DNA from: JAFKKS01 sp039808325
GTDB lineage: Bacteria > Pseudomonadota > Alphaproteobacteria > Rhizobiales > Xanthobacteraceae
Assembly (NCBI GenBank): GCA_039808325.1
Contig: JBDHSU010000158.1
Coordinates: 1-8,198, forward strand
Reading direction: 5' to 3'
Length of the DNA: 8,198 nt
Shown here piece by piece: positions 6,693-8,198 of this stretch. Below the pieces are notes generated by a model that worked only from the letters and a program-made list of their open reading frames with translations, was not told where the DNA came from and did no database searches. The stretch's first letter is position 1, and the number at the start of each line of letters is the position of its first letter. A program made the translations under genes and the position numbers.

Positions 6693-7898
6693 ATGCGCCG
6701 GGGTATCTTCGGGGGAGTTGCGTTTTGTTGTGCGTGGATGCTGCTCGCAAACCATGCCCGCGCCGCGGATTGTCCTCCCATCGGCAGCCTTCCGGGCTAC
6801 GTGGTCTCCGACGGCGTCAAGGCGCGGAACTACGAGGTGGCGGAATTCTCCATCAAGAAAGGCGACGACGGCAGCGAGCAGGTCAAGGTCGCGGGACGCT
6901 ATTGTTCTCAGACCTACACGCCGAAGAACGGCGTCGATCCGATGAGCGATCTCGAAATCCAGGAGAACTATCGGGCGCAACTGAAGCAGCTTGGCGCCGA
7001 CATCCTGTTCACCGATGGCCGCAATACATATGCCCGCATCGCCAAGGCCGCGCAGGAGACCTGGATCCGGGTCTACAGCCAGGAGACCGAAATCGACGTG
7101 ACGGTCGTCGACAAGCTTCCGTTCAAGGCGACGCTGACCGCGCCCTCCGGCAACGACTACCGGCTGCTCGGCCACATGCCGAATTACGCAACCGGCAAGC
7201 CGGAAAAGCGCAATTACGACAAGCATGCCTTCACCGTGAAAGACGGCGAGGACAGCAGCCACGATGTCGAGGTCGCCGGCGCGAAATTCGTCTTCAACTA
7301 TTCGCCGAAGGCGAAAGCGCCCACCGCGAGCGATCTCGAAATCCAGCAGAACTATCGGGCGGCGCTGACCGCGCGCGGCGCGCAAATCCTTTTCGAGGAC
7401 GGACGCAACACGGTCGCCCGCCTGGAGGAGAACGGTCGTGCCATCTGGTTCAGGATCTACAGCCAGGAGACCGAGATCGACGAGACGGTGGTCGAGGAAA
7501 AGCCGTTTCAAGCCAGCATCAAGCCGCCCGAGGCGAGCGCCCTGAAAGCTGCGCTCGACAAGGAGGGCCACGTCGCGCTCTACGTCAATTTCGATTTCAA
7601 CAAATCGACGCTGAAGCCCGATGCCGCTGCGGTGATTGCGCAGGTCGTGAAGCTCTTAAAGGACAATCCGTCGCTCAAGCTCGAGATCGACGGCTACACC
7701 GACAATATCGGGAGCAGCGATTACAACGTCAAACTTTCCGGCAGCCGTGCCGCCAGCGTCGTCGCGGCGCTGGTCGCGCAAGGCATCGCGGCAGGTCGTC
7801 TGCACGCGGCGGGATTCGGGCCGGACAAGCCGGTGGCCACGAATGACACGGAAGAAGGCCGGGCGAAAAACCGGCGGGTCGAACTGGTGAAGTCCTGA
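6693..7898 (+). CDS. OmpA-family protein with tandemly duplicated N-terminal domain
   Basis: Exported, peptidoglycan-anchored envelope protein of 401 residues. The signal peptide is residues 1-25 (MRRG, hydrophobic core, ending ANHARAA). Two repeats of about 115 residues follow at roughly 33-148 and 161-276. Both contain SDLEIQ-x-NYRA, DGRNT-x-AR and YSQETEID; a hand alignment of the last 65 residues gives about 60% identity. C27 and C71, both near the first repeat, could form a disulphide. Residues about 292-401 are an OmpA C-terminal domain: FDFNKSTLKPDA (300-311), then D337 in DGYTDNIGS and R352 in SGSRAAS, 15 residues apart as in peptidoglycan-binding OmpA domains. I chose the ATG at 6693 because the GGGGGG just upstream gives usable spacing and the signal then starts MRRG; an ATG at 6675 is the alternative. 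The repeat's function is unknown. Confidence 0.9.
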   Translation: MRRGIFGGVAFCCAWMLLANHARAADCPPIGSLPGYVVSDGVKARNYEVAEFSIKKGDDGSEQVKVAGRYCSQTYTPKNGVDPMSDLEIQENYRAQLKQLGADILFTDGRNTYARIAKAAQETWIRVYSQETEIDVTVVDKLPFKATLTAPSGNDYRLLGHMPNYATGKPEKRNYDKHAFTVKDGEDSSHDVEVAGAKFVFNYSPKAKAPTASDLEIQQNYRAALTARGAQILFEDGRNTVARLEENGRAIWFRIYSQETEIDETVVEEKPFQASIKPPEASALKAALDKEGHVALYVNFDFNKSTLKPDAAAVIAQVVKLLKDNPSLKLEIDGYTDNIGSSDYNVKLSGSRAASVVAALVAQGIAAGRLHAAGFGPDKPVATNDTEEGRAKNRRVELVKS

Positions 7899-7938
7899 GA
7901 ACGGCGAACGTCAGAGCTATGCCGGGCGGCTCCCGGGG

Positions 7939-7970
7939 CCGCGGCGCCCGTAACGCCGCGGAACGTTTTC
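7939..7970 (+). terminator. Probable intrinsic terminator of the OmpA-family gene
   Basis: A perfect 8-bp GC stem, CCGCGGCG (7939-7946) with CGCCGCGG (7954-7961), has a 7-base loop CCCGTAA. It is followed by AACGTTTTC, beginning about 40 bases after the stop codon. The T-run is short, so efficiency is uncertain. Confidence 0.45.
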
Positions 7971-7981
7971 CGGCGGGATCC

Positions 7982-7999
7982 GGTTCACCGCAGAAACGC
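7982..7999. repeat. Copy 2 of the 18-base dispersed repeat
   Basis: GGTTCACCGCAGAAACGC matches 6452-6469 at 17 of 18 positions. It leads directly into the palindromic cluster that fills the right end of the window. Confidence 0.6.
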
Positions 8000-8018
8000 G
8001 ATGAAACAAATATTGCTA

Positions 8019-8056
8019 GAGCGCATGATCCGATTCCGTTCGAACGCACCATGCTC
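8019..8056. repeat. Palindromic repeat unit 1
   Basis: GAGCGCATG (8019-8027) is inverted as CATGCTC (8050-8056), with one extra G in the left arm. The centre contains the perfect palindrome CGTTCGAACG (8037-8046). Confidence 0.6.
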
Positions 8057-8058
8057 CA

Positions 8059-8107
8059 GAGCGGGACGAGGAAAAGTGTGGAGCGGTTTTCCGCCCGCAT
8101 CCCGCTC
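8059..8107. repeat. Palindromic repeat unit 2 (GGAAAAGTGTG/TTTTCC type)
   Basis: Outer arms GAGCGGGA (8059-8066) and TCCCGCTC (8100-8107) and inner arms GGAAAA (8070-8075) and TTTTCC (8087-8092) give a two-step stem. The core GGAAAAGTGTG...GCGGTTTTCCG resembles the very common dispersed intergenic palindrome of Bradyrhizobium, Rhodopseudomonas and relatives. Confidence 0.75.
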
Positions 8108-8122
8108 CAAGTTATGAGAAGC

Positions 8123-8170
8123 GATCACGTTCATGATTTTGGATCGATTCGATCCAAAATCATCGTGATC
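8123..8170. repeat. Palindromic repeat unit 3, 22-bp stem
   Basis: GATCACG (8123-8129) pairs with CGTGATC (8164-8170), and ATGATTTTGGATCGA (8133-8147) with TCGATCCAAAATCAT (8149-8163). The arms are perfect apart from a 3-base TTC bulge (8130-8132). The innermost pairs must open to leave a loop of about three to five bases. Unlike its neighbours this unit is AT-rich. It could act as a transcription end signal or a repeat-element half. Confidence 0.8.
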
Positions 8171-8198
8171 TAGCGGCCCTCGAACCTCGGCGCCCGCT

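Larger units (their letters stand above)
7899..8198. other. Gene-free region made of palindromic repeats
   Basis: After the OmpA gene nothing coding is supported up to the window edge. The stretch holds a terminator-like hairpin (7939-7961), the second copy of the 18-base repeat (7982-7999), and three consecutive palindromic units (8019-8056, 8059-8107, 8123-8170). This is typical of a mosaic of short intergenic elements in Hyphomicrobiales. A short plus-strand frame over 7919-8173 runs through the palindromes and is rejected as a gene. Confidence 0.7.

Noticed and set aside
6639..7571. Minus-strand open frame opposite the OmpA-family gene, with an apparent internal repeat
   Set aside because: The repeat is the mirror of the real tandem duplication on the plus strand; there is no signal, domain or ribosome site.

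Overview
The window comes from a GC-rich bacterial chromosome, most likely an alphaproteobacterium of the order Hyphomicrobiales (Bradyrhizobium/Xanthobacter-like). The evidence is the protein families, the GC-rich codon use, and palindromic intergenic repeats of the kind scattered through those genomes (CCGTCACCCTGAG-type and GGAAAAGTGTG/TTTTCC-type). The genus cannot be fixed from the sequence alone. No rRNA, tRNA, CRISPR array, transposase or phage gene was seen.

Layout. (1) 1-635, minus strand: 5' part of a TRAP-transporter substrate-binding protein very like the 2-oxoacid binder TakP; it runs off the left edge. (2) 797-3046, minus strand: a compact two-gene operon. An exported His/Glu-bearing helical protein of unknown function is followed, 3 bases after its stop, by a di-haem MauG/CcpA-type peroxidase fused at its C terminus to an amicyanin-like type 1 copper domain. 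(3) 3047-3416: a 370-base divergent intergenic region with a strong imperfect hairpin at 3181-3230. (4) 3417-4079, plus strand: a PiuC/YbiX-type Fe(II)/2-oxoglutarate hydroxylase that appears to start at TTG. (5) 4080-4227: convergent gap filled by a palindromic repeat. (6) 4228-5370, minus strand: the Fe-S cluster carrier ATPase Mrp/ApbC. (7) 5525-6394, plus strand: a beta-hydroxyacid dehydrogenase of the 3-hydroxyisobutyrate dehydrogenase/tartronate-semialdehyde reductase group. (8) 6693-7898, plus strand: an OmpA-type cell-wall-anchored protein with a tandemly duplicated N-terminal domain. (9) 7899-8198: no gene; a probable terminator and at least three consecutive palindromic repeat units.

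Most genes look like ordinary chromosomal housekeeping or accessory metabolism. The part that stands out is the operon at 797-3046. It joins haem peroxidase and copper electron-transfer domains in one chain and couples it to an exported helical protein of unknown function. It lies next to, and divergent from, an iron-uptake-associated hydroxylase. This may be a periplasmic metal- or redox-handling module, loosely reminiscent of the EfeO/EfeB pairing (cupredoxin plus helical domain, with a peroxidase). That reading is inference. The remaining genes show no clear joint pathway.
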